Shown here in pieces: positions 14,879 through 24,464 of a DNA stretch of 52,869 nucleotides. Source of the DNA: Deltaproteobacteria bacterium (GTDB lineage: Bacteria > Desulfobacterota > Desulfuromonadia > Desulfuromonadales > Geopsychrobacteraceae); NCBI GenBank assembly GCA_024280485.1, contig JAJRQB010000165.1, positions 1 to 52,869 on the forward strand. Direction: 5' to 3'. Made by a program: the position numbers and the translations under genes. Within the stretch, counting starts at the first letter, position 1. Each line of letters begins with the position of its first letter. The notes below the pieces were generated by a model, which was not told where the DNA came from, made no database searches, and saw only the letters and a program-made list of their open reading frames with translations.

Positions 14879-16657
14879 TTAGAACAGGTACTTCTCTTCT
14901 TCGAGGGAGCTGCTGGCGAGCAGGCGTGTGGCCTGCATCAGACCGCTGGCATCGTACTTGGCAAAGCGGCGCACACCGGAGAGGATCATGGTCAGGGTGT
15001 CGCCTTCTTCAACATAGAAGGCACCACGCTTGGCGGCGGTTCCGGCGATCTCGGTGGCGTTGAAGGTGCAAACCTTCACCGCCGCTTTGAGCAGTTCCTT
15101 ACGTTTCTCGCTCGCCTTAGCATAGCCCTTTTCAGCTCGCAAAACGGCGCTTTCAATGGCGAAAATCTGGATGGTGACATCGGCCGCCGCCATCAGGATC
15201 TCCTGCTGTTCAACAAGCTTCTCCATATATTTCTGCACCCCGGCACCGGCCAGGATCAGAAAGAGAGTCTTGAGGTTTTTGAGCAGATCTTTTTCGGCGG
15301 CAAAGGGATCCTCTTCGTCGAGGTCCGGGAAGCTCGGAGTCATCAGTGCTTCGAAGGCCTTCATCGCTTCGGCTTGCAGTGGTAGCTCACCCTTCATCGA
15401 GCGTTTAAGGATCATCCCCGGAATCAGCAAGCGGTTGATTTCGTTGGTCCCTTCGAAAATCCGGTTGATCCGTTCATCCCGATAGAAGCGCTCAGCCGGA
15501 TAATCGGCTGTAAAGCCGTAGCCGCCGTGAATCTGGACGACCTCGTCGACCACATGCGCCAGCACTTCGGAGCAATAGACTTTGGCGATGGCGCACTCGG
15601 GGGCGTACTCCTCAATCCCCTTCATGTACTCTTCGTAGTAGTTGCTGACAGACTTGTCGATTGTCGCGAGCTTTTCATCGAGCAGACCGGCCAGACGGTA
15701 GGTCAACGATTCTGCGGCAAAAAGTTCGGCCTGCAGGTTGGCGAGCTTCTCACCAATAGCACCGAATTTGCCGATCGGGGTGTTGAACTGCTTGCGCTCG
15801 TTAGCGTATTTAATGCCGACCGATAGGGCGTACTTGGCCGCACCAGTGACCGCTGCGCCAAGCTTGAAGCGTCCGACGTTGAGAACGTTAAAGGCGATCT
15901 TGTGCCCTTTGCCGATTTCGCCGAGAACGTTTTCGACCGGGACTTTGCAGTTATCGAGGATGATCTGGGTGGTTGAAGAACCCTTGATGCCGAGTTTCTT
16001 CTCTTCGGCGCCGATGACTAACCCTTCAAAGGTCCGCTCAATCAGAAAGGCGGTGAATTTAGTTTTGTCGACCTGGGCGAATACGGTGTAGAGATCAGAA
16101 AATGAGCCGTTGGTGATGAACTGCTTGGTCCCGTTGAGAACGTAGTGGCTACCATCTTCACTGAGAATGGCTGTTGTGCGCGCGCCCAACGCATCGGAAC
16201 CGCTCCCCGGTTCGGTCAGGCAGTAGGCGCCCATCCATTCACCGGTTAACAGCTTTTCGAGATACTGCTCTTTCTGGGCAGGGGTGCCGTAGTAGACCAG
16301 AGGCAGGGTGGCGATGCCGGTGTGACAGGCATAGGCGACAGAGAAAGACCCTGCAGGGGCGATCTTTTCGGCGGCGAGCATGCTGGTCACCTTGTCGAGT
16401 TCGAGACCGCCATATTCTTCGGGACCATCGATCATCAGCAGGCCGAGCTCACCACATTTCTTCATCCCTTCAACCACCAGGTCGAACTGACCGGCTTCGA
16501 TTTCGTCGATCTTCGGGAAGATCTCGTTTTCAACAAAAGCGCTGGTGGTTTCGGCGATCTGTCTCTGCTCGTCGCTGAAATCTTCGGGGGTGAAAATTTC
16601 ACTGCAATCGGTTTCGGCGATAAGAAATTCGCCACCTTTTTTCACTTGCTTGCTCAT
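14879..16657 (-). CDS. Acyl-CoA dehydrogenase (long, about 590 residues)
   Basis: A 592-residue FAD-dependent dehydrogenase catalysing the first step of beta-oxidation (acyl-CoA to trans-2-enoyl-CoA), passing electrons to ETF. Typical blocks are YCLTEPGSGSDALGARTTA, LNGTKQFITNGSFSDLY, ERKQFNTPIG, and QIHGGYGFTADYPAERFYRD with the catalytic region just after (IFEGTNEI). An extra C-terminal domain of about 170 residues, as in very-long-chain and bacterial 'long' ACADs, explains the length. ATG 16657 is chosen because GAGG precedes it and it leaves a 28-base gap to the thiolase stop; a longer start would overlap thiolase. ETF genes are not in the window. Confidence 0.92.
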   Translation of the reverse strand: MSKQVKKGGEFLIAETDCSEIFTPEDFSDEQRQIAETTSAFVENEIFPKIDEIEAGQFDLVVEGMKKCGELGLLMIDGPEEYGGLELDKVTSMLAAEKIAPAGSFSVAYACHTGIATLPLVYYGTPAQKEQYLEKLLTGEWMGAYCLTEPGSGSDALGARTTAILSEDGSHYVLNGTKQFITNGSFSDLYTVFAQVDKTKFTAFLIERTFEGLVIGAEEKKLGIKGSSTTQIILDNCKVPVENVLGEIGKGHKIAFNVLNVGRFKLGAAVTGAAKYALSVGIKYANERKQFNTPIGKFGAIGEKLANLQAELFAAESLTYRLAGLLDEKLATIDKSVSNYYEEYMKGIEEYAPECAIAKVYCSEVLAHVVDEVVQIHGGYGFTADYPAERFYRDERINRIFEGTNEINRLLIPGMILKRSMKGELPLQAEAMKAFEALMTPSFPDLDEEDPFAAEKDLLKNLKTLFLILAGAGVQKYMEKLVEQQEILMAAADVTIQIFAIESAVLRAEKGYAKASEKRKELLKAAVKVCTFNATEIAGTAAKRGAFYVEEGDTLTMILSGVRRFAKYDASGLMQATRLLASSSLEEEKYLF

Positions 16658-16685
16658 GGTTGCCTCGCTCTGTCTATTTTTAGGG

Positions 16686-17858
16686 TTAAAGAAGTTCGTA
16701 AATTCCAGCTGCGCCCATGCCACCACCAATACACATTGAAACCATGCCGTATTTTCCCTGGCGGCGTTTTATCTCGTGCAGCAAGGTGGCGGTCAGTTTT
16801 GCGCCGGTGCAACCCAGTGGATGCCCCAGGGCGATGGCGCCGCCGTTTACGTTGATAATTTCCGGGTTCAGGCCGAGATCCTTAATCACTGCCAGAGATT
16901 GGGCAGCGAAGGCCTCATTGAGTTCGATCAGATCGAGCTGCTCCTGCTTGAGACCAGCCATCTTGAGTGCCGCCGGGATCGCTTCGATCGGTCCGATCCC
17001 CATCAATTCGGGCGGCACACCACGGACGGCGAATGCGACAAAGCGGGCCATCGGGTCTTGTTTGAGTCTCTTCAGATAGTCTTCTGAGACCACCAGGGTT
17101 GCCGCGGCACCATCGGTCATCTGTGAGGAGTTCCCGGCGGTGACACTGCCGCCCAGTTTGAAGACCGGTTTGAGCCGGGCCAGCCCTTCGGCGGTGGTGT
17201 CAGCACGTACGCCGTCGTCGATAGTCACCAGTTCAGTCTTGCTCTGGGCCTTTCCTTTGATGATGGCGGTCTGTTCGATTTCAACCGGAATGATCTCATC
17301 GGTGAACCGTCCGGCCGCAATCGCCGCCGCGGTTTTTTGATGGCTGGCAGCGGCGAACTGATCCTGAGCGAGGCGATCAATACTGTATTTCTCGGCAACC
17401 AGTTCGGCGGTGACGCCCATGGAAGCGAAAGATTCAGGCCACTCAGCGACAAGTCCAGGATTGGCACTGTACTTGTTGCCCCCCATCGGCACCGTGGTCA
17501 TCGATTCGGTGCCACCGGCGAGAATACAGTCGGCGAAACCGGCCATGATCCGCTCGGCAGCCAGAGCAATCGATTGCAGGCCCGAGGAGCAGAAGCGGTT
17601 GATGGTTTGTGCCGGGACCTGATAGGGGATTCCAGCTTTCATGGCGGCGATGCGCGCAACGTTCATCCCCTGCTCCGCCTCGGGGAAGGCACAGCCGAGG
17701 ATGACATCTTCGATACTGGCCGGATCGATGCCGGTGCGTTCAATAAGGCCAGCCATCGCCGCGGCAGCCAGGTCATCAGGACGCATGTCCTTGAACTTTC
17801 CTTTGTTTGCCCGGCAACCTGGGGTGCGGTAACTTGCGAGTATATATGCTGTTTTCAT
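16686..17858 (-). CDS. fadA: Acetyl-CoA C-acyltransferase (thiolase)
   Basis: A 390-residue thiolase II, cleaving 3-ketoacyl-CoA to acetyl-CoA and a shortened acyl-CoA. Hallmarks are the acyl-enzyme cysteine in [20 protein letters not shown] (Cys about residue 88), the [19 protein letters not shown] block with the active His, and the second active Cys in [18 protein letters not shown]. Its length is normal for the family. AGGA precedes the ATG. It lies between the ACAD and the FadB-type gene. The gene name is by function; no fadA/fadB adjacency of the E. coli type exists. Confidence 0.9.
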   Translation of the reverse strand: MKTAYILASYRTPGCRANKGKFKDMRPDDLAAAAMAGLIERTGIDPASIEDVILGCAFPEAEQGMNVARIAAMKAGIPYQVPAQTINRFCSSGLQSIALAAERIMAGFADCILAGGTESMTTVPMGGNKYSANPGLVAEWPESFASMGVTAELVAEKYSIDRLAQDQFAAASHQKTAAAIAAGRFTDEIIPVEIEQTAIIKGKAQSKTELVTIDDGVRADTTAEGLARLKPVFKLGGSVTAGNSSQMTDGAAATLVVSEDYLKRLKQDPMARFVAFAVRGVPPELMGIGPIEAIPAALKMAGLKQEQLDLIELNEAFAAQSLAVIKDLGLNPEIINVNGGAIALGHPLGCTGAKLTATLLHEIKRRQGKYGMVSMCIGGGMGAAGIYELL

Positions 17859-17899
17859 CTGTATATTCCTCCGTATGAATTGTTCTTAAATTCGTTTTA

Positions 17900-18072
17900 G
17901 CCACCAAGTCACCAAGGACACCAAGTAAGTTCGAAAGCTATTTAACGCTGAGGCGGAGAGACAAGCAAAACCTATTAAGGGTTATAAACATAACCAAAGT
18001 TTAAGGTTCTTCTCTCCGACTCTCTTTCTTTGCGTCTCTGCGTTAAAATGTCTTTCTTGGTGTCTTGGTGGC
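17900..18072. repeat. Large imperfect inverted repeat between fadA and fadB-like genes
   Basis: The outer arms are GCCACCAAGTCACCAAGGAC (from 17900) and CTTGGTGTCTTGGTGGC (ending 18072). The inner arms are TTAACGCTGAGGCGGAGAGA (from 17943) against TCTCTGCGTTAA (about 18036-18046). The result is a nested palindrome of about 170 bases with no coding potential. The CACCAAG and ACGCAGAGA words resemble scattered intergenic repeats in Geobacter-type genomes, so it may be a small non-autonomous (MITE-like) element. It splits an otherwise close operon. Confidence 0.6.
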
Positions 18073-18082
18073 CATTTTGCTC

Positions 18083-20470
18083 TTAATTCCGTAGCGGTTT
18101 TCCGGTCTTGAGCATGTTTTGAATCCGTTCGACGGTCTTTTTGTTACCGCAGAGTTTGAGGAAACCTTCGCGCTCAAGCTGTAATAGATAGTCTTCAGAT
18201 ATCGGCGTGCCAGCCGGGACATTGCCGCCGCAGATAATATCGGCGATCAGCCCGCCGACCTCCAACTCGTATGCAGTGACAAAGCCGCCAGCCTGCATGT
18301 TCCACAGTTGACTCTTGATGCTGGCTGCGATGCTGCGCCCCGGTGCCGGAACGTTGACCGCCGCGCGGCGCGGTCGGAAGTTGGGGGCCATCCCGATAAC
18401 TTTCTGCTTGGCATCAGCAATCAGGCGCTCGGGATTCATAGTGATGCTGTCGGCCTGGCGCATGTAACCCATGTCGTAGAGTTCAGCCGCGCCCATGGCA
18501 ACCTTGGCCATGCCGATCTGTTGGAAATATTTGAAGATAAAGGGGGTGACGTCGATGCCGGTGTGGGCAGCCTGTTCGACGGCGCGCAGGCACATCTCTT
18601 TGGTGCCACCACCGGCTGGCAGTAAGCCAACACCGATTTCGACCAGACCCATATAGGTTTCGGCTGAAGCATTGATTGCCGAGGCGTGCAGGGCGTATTC
18701 ACATCCGCCACCCAGGGTCATGCCGAAGGGTGCAACCACCACTGGCACCTTGGCCAATTTGAGGGCCATGGTCGCCTTCTGGAACTGTTTGATCATCATG
18801 TTGATGTCGTCGTAAGCACCTTCGGCCAGAGCGACGGCCATCAGCATCAGGTTGGCCCCGACCGAGAAGTTGGTCCCCTGGTTGCCGATCACTAAGCCAA
18901 CGCCTTCGGCTTCTGCGCGTTTGACTGCCTTCTGGGTCATGGCCAGAATATCGCCGCTGATCGAGTTCATCTTGGAATGAAATTCGAGACCGAAGACGCC
19001 GTCGCCCAAATCATGCAGGCTGGAGCCGGAGTTCTTCTCGACGACACCCTGGGCTTTTTTGAGAATCTGCAGATCGATGATCCCGGCCGCCTGAACGACT
19101 GGCTGATAGCTGCTGGTTCTCAGGTCGAAATACTCTTTGATCCCTGATTCGTTGAAACGATAGAATTTTTCGATACTGCGGAGACTTTCCGGGAAGGCGA
19201 TACCCTCTTTGTCGCAGCGCGTGACGAAGTTCTTGACGCCGATGGCGTCGAACATCTCGAAGGGACCGATCTCCCAGTTGAAACCCCACTTCATGGCGTT
19301 GTCGACGTTAACCACATCGTCGGCAGCCTCGGGGATTCGATTGAGGGTATAGATCAGGCTGTCGCGCAGGGTGCGCCAGGCGTATTCACTCCCCTTGTCC
19401 CCGGGCGCAACCATCATTGCAATTTTTTTGGCTGGGTCGTCGATCATTTTGACCGCCTGGACCGAGGCGAACTTCGGTTTTTCGGCAGGTTTGTATTCAC
19501 CAACGTTGTAGTCGTAATAGTAAATTTGTTTTTTACCACCAGACTTATCCATCTTGTAAAAACCCTGGCGACTCTTGTTGCCGAGCAAGCCCTTTTCGAC
19601 CATCTGTTGCATGAACGGCGGAATCTTGAAAACGTCCCGCTCTTCGTCATTGGGCAGATATTCGTATGAGTTGTTGGCGACATGGACCAGGGTGTCGATG
19701 CCGACCAGGTCGGCGGTACGGAAAGCCGCTGATTTGGGGCGTGCAGTAGCGGTCCCGGCGATGCTGTCGACCTCCTCCACCGTCAAACCCATCTCCTGCA
19801 TGTGCTCCATCCCCTTGAAGATGGCGTAAACCCCGATGCGGTTGGCGATGAAGTTGGCGGTATCTTTAGCGAAGACCACACCCTTGCCGAGCCGCCGGCT
19901 GATGAAATCGGACATCCCGGCGACGATCTTGGGATCGGTCTTTGCGCAAGGGACGATTTCGAGCAGGCGCATGTAGCGTGGCGGGTTAAAAAAGTGGGTG
20001 ACCAGGAAGTTTTTCTGCACTTCTGGTGGTAGCACCTCGGCCATTTCGTTGACCGACAGGCCGCTGGTGTTGGTTGAGAGGATCGCCCCATCGGCCAGAT
20101 GTGGAACCAGGCTGGTCAGCAGACTCTTCTTGATATCCATCCGTTCGATGACGACTTCAACCACCCAGTCACAACTTTTGAGTTGAGCAAGATCATCGCT
20201 GAGGTTGCCGACTTCTATCTGCTGCAGATACTGTGGCAGGTAGAGCGGCGCTGGCTTCATCTTTTTCAGGCTTTCGCGACCGTTAATGACGATACGGTTA
20301 CGGACCTGCGGGCTTTCGAGAGTCAGCCCGGCAGCCTCTTCGGCGGGGAGCAGACTGGTGGGCGCGATATCGAGCAGCAGCACATCGAGCCCGGCATTGG
20401 CTAGATGTGCGGCGATCGTGGCGCCCATGACACCCGCTCCTAAAACGGCAACTTTATTGATCTGCCTCAT
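18083..20470 (-). CDS. fadB: Fused 3-hydroxyacyl-CoA dehydrogenase / enoyl-CoA hydratase
   Basis: A 795-residue bifunctional beta-oxidation enzyme performing hydration and NAD-dependent dehydrogenation. The dehydrogenase comes first: NAD fold INKVAVLGAGVMGATIAAH at the N-terminus, then THFFNPPRYMRLLEIVP and the C-terminal HCDH domain (IANRIGVYAIF). The hydratase/crotonase part is C-terminal (VGLVIGNQGTNFSVGANLML, PFGMTLGGGCEYALH). This order is the reverse of E. coli FadB and is the form common in many anaerobic and deltaproteobacterial genomes. Its ATG overlaps the stop of the upstream acyl-CoA ligase by four bases (ATGA), so they are co-translated. Confidence 0.92.
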   Translation of the reverse strand: MRQINKVAVLGAGVMGATIAAHLANAGLDVLLLDIAPTSLLPAEEAAGLTLESPQVRNRIVINGRESLKKMKPAPLYLPQYLQQIEVGNLSDDLAQLKSCDWVVEVVIERMDIKKSLLTSLVPHLADGAILSTNTSGLSVNEMAEVLPPEVQKNFLVTHFFNPPRYMRLLEIVPCAKTDPKIVAGMSDFISRRLGKGVVFAKDTANFIANRIGVYAIFKGMEHMQEMGLTVEEVDSIAGTATARPKSAAFRTADLVGIDTLVHVANNSYEYLPNDEERDVFKIPPFMQQMVEKGLLGNKSRQGFYKMDKSGGKKQIYYYDYNVGEYKPAEKPKFASVQAVKMIDDPAKKIAMMVAPGDKGSEYAWRTLRDSLIYTLNRIPEAADDVVNVDNAMKWGFNWEIGPFEMFDAIGVKNFVTRCDKEGIAFPESLRSIEKFYRFNESGIKEYFDLRTSSYQPVVQAAGIIDLQILKKAQGVVEKNSGSSLHDLGDGVFGLEFHSKMNSISGDILAMTQKAVKRAEAEGVGLVIGNQGTNFSVGANLMLMAVALAEGAYDDINMMIKQFQKATMALKLAKVPVVVAPFGMTLGGGCEYALHASAINASAETYMGLVEIGVGLLPAGGGTKEMCLRAVEQAAHTGIDVTPFIFKYFQQIGMAKVAMGAAELYDMGYMRQADSITMNPERLIADAKQKVIGMAPNFRPRRAAVNVPAPGRSIAASIKSQLWNMQAGGFVTAYELEVGGLIADIICGGNVPAGTPISEDYLLQLEREGFLKLCGNKKTVERIQNMLKTGKPLRN

Positions 20471-22314
20471 GATTCTTCTCCTTTGGGGGTTGGTGCCGTG
20501 ACGCTCTGGTCATGGTAAAGACCTTCGATTTTGTCACGATATTTTTCATAGATGGCTTTACGCTTCATCTTCAAGGTTGGGGTCAGTTCGCCACCTTCAA
20601 TTGAAAACTCGTGCGGCAACAGAACAAAATTCTTGATTGTTTCATAGGGTGGGAGACGTTTATTCACCTCTGCAACCCGCTCGGAATATAGTTCCAGGGT
20701 CCGGCTGCTGTTGACCAGTTCGTTGGTATCGAGATAAGGAATTTTTTGGGCTTTTGCGAACTCAAATATTCGATCAATGTTGGGCGTCAGTAGCGCGACC
20801 AGGTAGGGTTTTCGATCCCCGAAAACGTAGGCCTGTGAGATGAACTTGTCGAGACGTAGTTCATTTTCAACCGCTTGGGGAGCGATGTTTTTGCCGCCAG
20901 CAGTGACGATGATCTCCTTCTTGCGATCGATAATAAAGATATAGCCATCCTCATCAATCTTTGCGATGTCACCAGTCTTGAACCACCCATCCTCAAACGT
21001 CTCTGCCGTGGCCTGTGGGTCGTTATAGTAGCCGCTCATGATTTGCGGCCCTTTTAGCAGAAGTTCGCCATCCTCGGCGAGTTTGGCCTCAGTCTCTTCA
21101 AGCAGGGTTCCGACCGAGCCGAAACGCACACGCCAGGGAGCGTTAAGTGTGACCGCTGGGCTGGTTTCAGTTAGTCCGTAGCCTTCAAAGGTCGGGATGC
21201 CGATGGTCCACATAAATTCGTTAATTGTTTTGTCGAGGGGAGCACCGCCAGAGATGAAGTAGCGCAGTCGGCCACCAAAGCGTGCGCGGATTTTGCTGAA
21301 AACCAGGCGATCAAGAATTTTGTGTTCCAGACGGAGTAAAAAACTGATCGGACCAGGCTCGATGTAGCGGAGCAATGTGTACTCGCGGCCACGGCGCACC
21401 GCACGATGAAAGAGCTTGCGTTTTAGTGCGCTGGATTGATGAACGTTTTCGTAGATGCGCGAGTAGATTTTTTCAAACAGGCGCGGCACGCTGACCATGA
21501 TGGTGGGACGGAAGTCGAGAATATTTTCGACCACCTTGTCAACGCTTTCGGCAAAGGCGATATGGCAGCCTGACATCAACGCTCCGTGGTAACCGGCAGT
21601 GCGTTCGAGCACGTGGCTGAGCGGTAGAAAACTGAGGAATATCTCGGAAGGGTCAAGCCCTTCAAGTTTCTTCAGGCCAGCATAGGCATTGAACACCATG
21701 TTGGACTGGCTGAGCATAACCCCCTTGGGGGTGCCGGTGGTTCCCGAGGTGTAAATCACCGTGATCAGATCTTGAGGTTCGACCATGTCGATCCAGCCTT
21801 CGATCTCCTGCTGCTCCTTGTCGGTCAGCGGATAAGAAACTTCGGACAATTGATAGAGCGAATAGACCGGTAATTCACGGAGCCCGATAAAGCTTTCGTA
21901 GGAGACGACCAGATCCACATTTTTAAGCTGATCGCGGACCGCGAGGAGCTTCTCGTATTGTTGACGGGTAGAGACAAAGACGATTCGTGCCCCGCTGTGA
22001 TTGATAACGTAGGCAGCTTGCTCCGCAGTGTTGGTAGCATATATCGGTACGGTAATGCCGCGGGCGGACTGTACCCCAAGATCTGAAATTGCCCAGCCCG
22101 CGCGATTTTCAGAGAAAATTGCGACCCGGTCGCCCGGAGACATGCCCGCACGGCGCAACCCACGAGCAGCCATCAGGACTCGTTGGTAAAATTCGGCATA
22201 GCTGAGGGTGATAATCTCCCCAGATTTTTTGTAGCTGATCGCAGGTCGCTGTGCATGTTTTGCCGCACTGTTGCGGAGCATGGCTGGAATTGATTTGTAG
22301 GGTAGTTTATTCAT
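20467..22314 (-). CDS. fadD: Long-chain acyl-CoA synthetase (AMP-forming)
   Basis: A 615-residue ATP-dependent ligase that activates fatty acids to acyl-CoA. The P-loop-like AMP motif is TVIYTSGTTGTPKGVMLSQS (about residues 186-205). FEGYGLTETSP and GWFKTGDIAKIDEDGYIFI are further signatures, and the catalytic Lys region is near the C-terminus (TPTLKMKRKAI). It belongs to the FAA1/LACS type, which often acts with the membrane. It is the first gene of the long minus-strand lipid block and overlaps the next gene by four bases. A promoter and palindromic sites lie upstream. Confidence 0.92.
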   Translation of the reverse strand: MNKLPYKSIPAMLRNSAAKHAQRPAISYKKSGEIITLSYAEFYQRVLMAARGLRRAGMSPGDRVAIFSENRAGWAISDLGVQSARGITVPIYATNTAEQAAYVINHSGARIVFVSTRQQYEKLLAVRDQLKNVDLVVSYESFIGLRELPVYSLYQLSEVSYPLTDKEQQEIEGWIDMVEPQDLITVIYTSGTTGTPKGVMLSQSNMVFNAYAGLKKLEGLDPSEIFLSFLPLSHVLERTAGYHGALMSGCHIAFAESVDKVVENILDFRPTIMVSVPRLFEKIYSRIYENVHQSSALKRKLFHRAVRRGREYTLLRYIEPGPISFLLRLEHKILDRLVFSKIRARFGGRLRYFISGGAPLDKTINEFMWTIGIPTFEGYGLTETSPAVTLNAPWRVRFGSVGTLLEETEAKLAEDGELLLKGPQIMSGYYNDPQATAETFEDGWFKTGDIAKIDEDGYIFIIDRKKEIIVTAGGKNIAPQAVENELRLDKFISQAYVFGDRKPYLVALLTPNIDRIFEFAKAQKIPYLDTNELVNSSRTLELYSERVAEVNKRLPPYETIKNFVLLPHEFSIEGGELTPTLKMKRKAIYEKYRDKIEGLYHDQSVTAPTPKGEES

Positions 22315-22390
22315 TCTGGCATCCTCGGTTGGCCATCCATCTCTCTTTTAGGCTGTAGTTATCTGCTTACATAGCCTGTACGGTAATCCA

Positions 22391-22408
22391 CATGGCAATT
22401 ATGCCATG
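22391..22408. promoter_or_regulatory. Candidate operator palindrome CATGGCA-N4-TGCCATG
   Basis: A perfect 7+7 inverted repeat with a 4-base ATTA spacer lies 77 bases ahead of the acyl-CoA ligase start. Its size suits a dimeric repressor such as the TetR-type fatty-acid regulators often found before beta-oxidation genes. No regulator gene is adjacent, so the protein is unknown. Confidence 0.4.
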
Positions 22409-22511
22409 AATGATTTGGTTGTACAGAAATGGCCAGCGCGTGTTTCCTCTGAATTGCTCAATTTGTCTAAATAAGTTGAGCCGCTGATGTGGCTGACTTG
22501 GTTATGCCTTG

Positions 22512-22521
22512 AGTTCGAACT
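22512..22521. promoter_or_regulatory. Candidate operator palindrome AGTTCGAACT
   Basis: A perfect 10-base palindrome, imperfect to 14-16 bases (TTGAGTTCGAACTTG), placed about 20 bases downstream of the predicted minus-strand -10 element. A bound repressor there would block transcription of the fatty-acid block. The assignment is positional only. Confidence 0.35.
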
Positions 22522-22541
22522 TGTGAAAATACTGTGTCCTC

Positions 22542-22569
22542 ATTATGCAGACGTTTACGTGCAAGTCAA
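22542..22569 (-). promoter_or_regulatory. Candidate sigma-70 promoter of the fatty-acid block
   Basis: On the minus strand TTGACT (complement of 22564-22569) and CATAAT (complement of 22542-22547) are 16 bases apart. The predicted start lies near 22535, giving a leader of about 220 bases that contains the palindromes listed above. Confidence 0.5.
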
Positions 22570-22668
22570 GCATAAATATAACAATGTTTTCGTTTGAAGG
22601 TTTCGATAGATTCGTTTGTATGTAAATGTTGAATGTGATTTGGGTGATGGCAATTATTTTTGCTTTTC

Positions 22669-22697
22669 TTGACAGTCAATCAGGGGCGTGATAACCA
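22669..22697 (+). promoter_or_regulatory. Candidate sigma-70 promoter of hemL
   Basis: TTGACA (22669-22674) is followed after 17 bases by TAACCA (22692-22697). The -35 is perfect and the -10 is weak. It lies about 80 bases ahead of the hemL start. Confidence 0.4.
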
Positions 22698-22779
22698 AGT
22701 CGCTATCAATTTTTGAGCACAAAATGCCTGATGGAATGCTTATTTTTTAGTTTTTGTATAGAAGAAAGGCCAGATCGTT

Positions 22780-24063
22780 ATGAATCGTCAAACTTCGGAA
22801 TCACTCTTTGCCAAAGCGAAAACTGTAATACCAGGGGGAGTTAATAGCCCCGTTCGGGCTTTTAAGTCGGTCGGTTGTGATCCTATCTTTATAAAAAAGG
22901 CTGCTGGCAGCCGCATTACTGATGCCGATGGCAACGAGTATATTGATTATGTTGGTTCCTGGGGGCCGATGATCCTCGGCCATTGCCATCCCAAAGTGGT
23001 TGAGGCAATTCAGCAGACGGCCGCCAGCGGTGCATCATTTGGGGCCCCGACCGCCCGCGAAACCGAACTGGCTGAGATGGTCTGTGGGGCTTACCCGAAT
23101 ATTGAAAAGATCAGGATGGTCTCCTCGGGTACCGAAGCAACCATGAGTGCTATCAGATTGGCGCGTGGGTATACCGGGCGGGACAAGATTCTCAAATTTG
23201 ATGGCTGCTATCATGGCCATGCGGACAGCTTGCTGGTTAAGGCCGGCAGCGGTCTGGCCACTTTCGGTGTGCCGACGTCACCCGGTGTGCCTGCAGATTT
23301 TGCCAAGTACACCTTGACTGCCACTTATAACGATCTAGAAGATGTGAGGCGAGTTGCCGCTGCCAACAAGGGAGAGCTTGCCTGTATCATTATTGAGCCT
23401 ATCGCAGGGAATATGGGCTGTGTCCCGCCGGCTGCTGGTTTTCTCGAGGGTCTGCGTACCCTCTGTGATGCCGAAGGAATTCTGCTGATCATTGATGAGG
23501 TCATGACCGGGTTTCGGGTCGCTTACGGTGGTGCGCAAGAACGTTTCGGTGTGCGCGGCGACCTGGTTTGTCTGGGTAAGATTATTGGAGGCGGTTTGCC
23601 GGTTGGAGCCTTTGGTGGCAAGCGGGAGATCATGGATGCACTCTCTCCGGAAGGCGGCGTTTATCAGGCGGGTACCTTGTCGGGAAATCCATTGGCAATG
23701 AGTGCCGGAATCGCAACCTTACAACTGCTTCAGGAAGAGGGTTTTTATCAGCAGATTGAAGAAAAGAGTGCCTACCTTGAAAAAGGTCTGCTTGATGCGG
23801 CTGGCAATTCATCGCTTCCCACTTGCTGGAATCGTGTGGGCGGCATGTTCTGTACCTTTTTTCAGCAAGGCCCTGTGAACAATTTCGCAGATGCGCTTAA
23901 AAGCGATACTGATGCCTTCGGTCGTTTCTTCCGCAGTATGCTCGATTCCGGGATCAATCTTGCTCCTTCGCAATTTGAGACTGGCTTTATGAGCGTTGCC
24001 CATAGCCAGGACGATCTCGATCAGACGATCGAGGCTGCGGCTAAGGCTTTCGCTGCACTTTAG
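22780..24063 (+). CDS. hemL: Glutamate-1-semialdehyde 2,1-aminomutase
   Basis: A 427-residue PLP enzyme converting glutamate-1-semialdehyde to 5-aminolevulinate, the entry to haem by the C5 pathway; it fits a genome rich in cytochromes. Typical blocks are [19 protein letters not shown] at the start, [20 protein letters not shown] (PLP phosphate site), DEVMTGFRV, and the PLP lysine in [17 protein letters not shown] (Lys about 268). [13 protein letters not shown] follows. Length and motifs are those of a normal enzyme. AAAGG lies about 10 bases ahead of the ATG. Confidence 0.95.
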   Translation: MNRQTSESLFAKAKTVIPGGVNSPVRAFKSVGCDPIFIKKAAGSRITDADGNEYIDYVGSWGPMILGHCHPKVVEAIQQTAASGASFGAPTARETELAEMVCGAYPNIEKIRMVSSGTEATMSAIRLARGYTGRDKILKFDGCYHGHADSLLVKAGSGLATFGVPTSPGVPADFAKYTLTATYNDLEDVRRVAAANKGELACIIIEPIAGNMGCVPPAAGFLEGLRTLCDAEGILLIIDEVMTGFRVAYGGAQERFGVRGDLVCLGKIIGGGLPVGAFGGKREIMDALSPEGGVYQAGTLSGNPLAMSAGIATLQLLQEEGFYQQIEEKSAYLEKGLLDAAGNSSLPTCWNRVGGMFCTFFQQGPVNNFADALKSDTDAFGRFFRSMLDSGINLAPSQFETGFMSVAHSQDDLDQTIEAAAKAFAAL

Positions 24064-24088
24064 ACCCTGTCAGAGGGAGGCTTTGCGG

Positions 24089-24117
24089 TTGACTTGATGT
24101 TCATGCCGTGCTATTTA
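24089..24117 (+). promoter_or_regulatory. Candidate sigma-70 promoter of the F0 operon
   Basis: TTGACT (24089-24094), a 17-base spacer and TATTTA (24112-24117) lie about 80 bases ahead of atpZ. A short inverted pair TTGTAT/ATACAA (about 24137-24153) lies in the leader. Confidence 0.55.
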
Positions 24118-24197
24118 AATGCGGCTTTGCGGCGGATTGTATGCTGTATACAATTTCTTGGCTTCGCCGACCGGCCTCTGGGCTTAAGGAATTGACT

Positions 24198-24464
24198 ATG
24201 GCAGAAGACAACAAACAGCTTTTTCGATCGCTGAGTTTTCTTTCAGGCGTTGGAATCTCGATGGTTGCAGCCACTTTCATTGGTTTGGCCATGGGCTACT
24301 ATCTTGATCGTTGGTTTGGTACTTCGCCTTGGTTCACGTTGAGTTTTTTAGGGTTGGGAATTATTTCCGGGTTTCGAAATATCTTTATTATGACAACCCG
24401 TGAATTACGGCGACAAGAAAAAGAGGATCAGGAAAAGACGGACTCTGGGCGTGACCAATCCTGA
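24198..24464 (+). CDS. atpZ: AtpZ/AtpI-family small membrane protein of the F0 operon
   Basis: An 88-residue protein with two transmembrane helices (SGVGISMVAATFIGLAMGYY and PWFTLSFLGLGIISGFRNIF) and the family's GYYLDRWFGTSPW turn. AtpZ proteins accompany F0 genes and, with AtpI, have been linked to cation uptake for the ATP synthase and to c-ring assembly. ATG 24198 is chosen for the AAGGA just upstream; an in-frame GTG further upstream gives an unlikely extension. It overlaps the next gene. Confidence 0.85.
   Translation: MAEDNKQLFRSLSFLSGVGISMVAATFIGLAMGYYLDRWFGTSPWFTLSFLGLGIISGFRNIFIMTTRELRRQEKEDQEKTDSGRDQS

Larger units (their letters stand above)
22315..22779. other. Divergent intergenic region between the fatty-acid block and hemL
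   Basis: 465 AT-rich bases with no gene visible. It holds a candidate minus-strand promoter for the acyl-CoA ligase, a candidate plus-strand promoter for hemL, two palindromes listed separately, and an inverted pair GCTCAA...TTGAGC (about 22456-22484). No riboswitch or small RNA was recognised. Confidence 0.6.

Noticed and set aside
14549-15385. Long plus-strand open frame (about 278 codons) across the MBL and acyl-CoA dehydrogenase genes
   Set aside because: It is antisense to two well-conserved genes, has no family features and reflects codon bias of the real strand.
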